From an uncultured Halieaceae bacterium (GTDB lineage: Bacteria; Pseudomonadota; Gammaproteobacteria; Pseudomonadales; Halieaceae), in the NCBI GenBank assembly GCA_938045215.1, contig CALINF010000203.1, positions 1 to 6,491 on the forward strand: a stretch of 6,491 nucleotides of DNA, read 5' to 3'. The position numbers and the translations under genes were made by a program. Positions 5,873-6,491 of the stretch are shown piece after piece (within the stretch, counting starts at the first letter, position 1; the number at the start of each line of letters is the position of its first letter). A model generated the notes under the pieces. The model was not told the origin of the DNA, searched no databases, and was given only the letters and a program-made list of their open reading frames with translations.

Positions 5873-5893
5873 GCAACCGATTCCCAGTTTACA

Positions 5894-5908
5894 GTGCTGA
5901 GATAGCAC
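5894..5908 (+). other. Small hairpin in the rpoA-rplQ gap
   Basis: GTGCT (5894-5898) and AGCAC (5904-5908) form a 5-bp stem with a 5-nt loop in the 57-nt gap. An A-run follows rather than a T-run, so it cannot be a forward intrinsic terminator. It ends about 10 nt before the rplQ ribosome-binding site (AGGA 5918-5921). It could be chance; a role in mRNA processing or in setting L17 levels is only conjecture. Confidence 0.25.
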
Positions 5909-5929
5909 AGAAAAAATAGGATAGAGAAG

Positions 5930-6319
5930 ATGCGTCATCGCCATAGTGGACGTCAGTTAAACAGAAACAGCTCGCACCGTAAGGCCATGTTTCGCAACAT
6001 GACCGTGTCGCTGGTCGAGCACGAGTTGATCAAAACTACCCTGGCCAAGGCCAAGGAGCTGCGCGGACATGCGGAGCCCCTGATTACTCTGGCCAAGAAC
6101 GACAGGGTGGCAAACCGCCGTCTGGCGTTTGACCGTACGCGCAGCAAGGAAACAGTTGGCAAATTGTTCAACGAACTGGGCCCTCGCTATCAGGAGCGCC
6201 CCGGTGGCTACATTCGCATCATGAAATGTGGTTTCCGTGCTGGCGACAAGGCACCGATGGCATTCGTTGAGTTGGTAGATCGCCCAGTACACGACAGCTT
6301 TGAGGGTGACGAAGACTAA
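5930..6319 (+). CDS. rplQ: 50S ribosomal protein L17
   Basis: L17 lies near the peptide exit tunnel opening of the large subunit. The product is 129 residues (E. coli 127). It starts MRHRHSGRQLNRNSSHRKAMFRNM, the hallmark L17 N-terminus. It continues with the signature IKTTLAKAKELRGHAEPLITLAK (34-56) and the VANRRLAF segment (60-67), and ends with GGYIRIMKCGFRAGDKAPMAFVELVDR (92-118). The final residues, DSFEGDED, are acidic and variable in the family. AGGA at 5918-5921 is 8 nt before ATG. It is the last gene of the alpha operon, and a strong terminator begins 26 nt after its stop. Confidence 0.97.
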   Translation: MRHRHSGRQLNRNSSHRKAMFRNMTVSLVEHELIKTTLAKAKELRGHAEPLITLAKNDRVANRRLAFDRTRSKETVGKLFNELGPRYQERPGGYIRIMKCGFRAGDKAPMAFVELVDRPVHDSFEGDED

Positions 6320-6345
6320 CTGCTGAGTTCTACACTTCCTTTATT

Positions 6346-6371
6346 AAAGCCGGGCTCTGCCCGGCTTTTTT
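6346..6371 (+). terminator. Intrinsic terminator of the spc-alpha cluster
   Basis: GCCGGGC (6349-6355) pairs perfectly with GCCCGGC (6359-6365) around a TCT loop. Flanking AAA/TTT extends the stem to 10 bp, and six Ts (6366-6371) follow the GC stem. This is a textbook rho-independent terminator on the + strand, 26 nt after rplQ. On the opposite strand the tail would read TTTAATAAAGG, a poor T-tract, so it works mainly in the forward direction. Confidence 0.95.
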
Positions 6372-6394
6372 GTGCGCGCGATAAACGCGGCTGA

Positions 6395-6414
6395 GCGCAG
6401 CCTGTGGCTTGCGC
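6395..6414. other. GC-rich stem-loop after the terminator
   Basis: GCGCAGCC (6395-6402) can pair with GGCTTGCGC (6406-6414) around a 3-nt loop, with one bulged T, giving eight pairs. No T-run follows on either strand, so it is not a terminator. It lies in the 90-nt space between the cluster's terminator and a possible next gene. It may be an operator-like dyad, a short repeat unit or chance. Confidence 0.3.
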
Positions 6415-6456
6415 AGATAGCGCCGACTGCTACTCTCTACAAACAATTAACAAACC

Positions 6457-6461
6457 GGGGA
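6457..6461 (+). promoter_or_regulatory. Possible ribosome-binding site for the gene at the right edge
   Basis: GGGGA at 6457-6461 is 6 nt before ATG 6468, a good distance. It is directly against the earlier in-frame ATG at 6462, which would be too close. The spacing therefore favours 6468 as the start. Confidence 0.4.
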
Positions 6462-6467
6462 ATGAGG

Positions 6468-6491
6468 ATGCAGCGTGAAACCGTGGCTGAC
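6468..6491 (+). CDS. Possible start of the next gene, cut by the window edge
   Basis: Eight codons are visible (MQRETVAD), starting at ATG 6468 and open to the edge. The only support is a well-placed GGGGA upstream, a preceding terminator that marks a new transcription unit, and an AT-richer stretch (6440-6455) before the site. An alternative in-frame start is ATG 6462 (adding Met-Arg). No convincing -35/-10 pair is visible between the terminator and this start. Eight residues do not allow recognition of a family. In Pseudomonas the genes after rplQ include catalase, bacterioferritin, uvrA and a transporter, but nothing here identifies one of them. Confidence 0.35.

Noticed and set aside
6409..6436. 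TTGCGC-16 nt-TACTCT as a promoter for the right-edge gene
   Set aside because: The -10 matches only half the consensus and the -35 overlaps the stem-loop; too weak to call.
1..6491. CRISPR array, insertion sequence, tRNA/rRNA gene or phage element
   Set aside because: No regularly spaced direct repeats, transposase frames or tRNA-like folds were seen; coding and short gaps of the ribosomal cluster account for almost the whole window.

Overview
The window is a bacterial ribosomal-protein gene cluster, all on the + strand. It holds the 3' half of the spc operon and the complete alpha operon in the classical gammaproteobacterial order: rplF (3' part), rplR, rpsE, rpmD, rplO, secY, rpmJ, then rpsM, rpsK, rpsD, rpoA, rplQ. 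Every protein resembles its Escherichia coli counterpart in length and motifs, as recalled from family knowledge. The RpoA C-terminal domain, the S4 N-terminus (Cys9 kept) and the L15 start are closer to Pseudomonas and related marine lineages than to enterobacteria. I infer a non-enteric gammaproteobacterium of moderate GC, without assigning a genus.

Layout. Bases 1-3075 form a tightly packed spc segment. Gaps are about 0-18 nt, and secY begins on the base after the rplO stop. rpmJ (3105-3221), only 38 codons long, closes the spc block. A 133-nt gap follows, holding a good sigma70-type promoter (TTGATT, 17 nt, TAGAAT) with a GC-rich discriminator and a leader that can fold into a long-range helix and a possible pseudoknot. 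rpsM, rpsK, rpsD, rpoA and rplQ follow with looser gaps (27-77 nt). The rpsM-rpsK gap is the longest at 77 nt and has a clear hairpin. A strong intrinsic terminator (6346-6371) ends the cluster. The last 120 nt carry a GC-rich stem-loop and the first eight codons of a possible next gene on the same strand.

Function. The products are large-subunit proteins L6, L18, L30, L15, L36 and L17, small-subunit proteins S5, S13, S11 and S4, the core translocon channel SecY, and the RNA polymerase alpha subunit. The cluster therefore couples ribosome assembly, membrane protein export and transcription capacity. In E. coli the alpha operon is repressed by S4 binding its leader mRNA. The leader here is a candidate for similar control, but its fold was drawn by hand.

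Novelty. This is a housekeeping locus and I see no undescribed system. The points worth a second look are small: the alpha-operon promoter and leader, the enlarged rpsM-rpsK spacer, an alternating Glu-Ser linker in RpoA, a half-lost zinc site in S4, and the unidentified start after the terminator.
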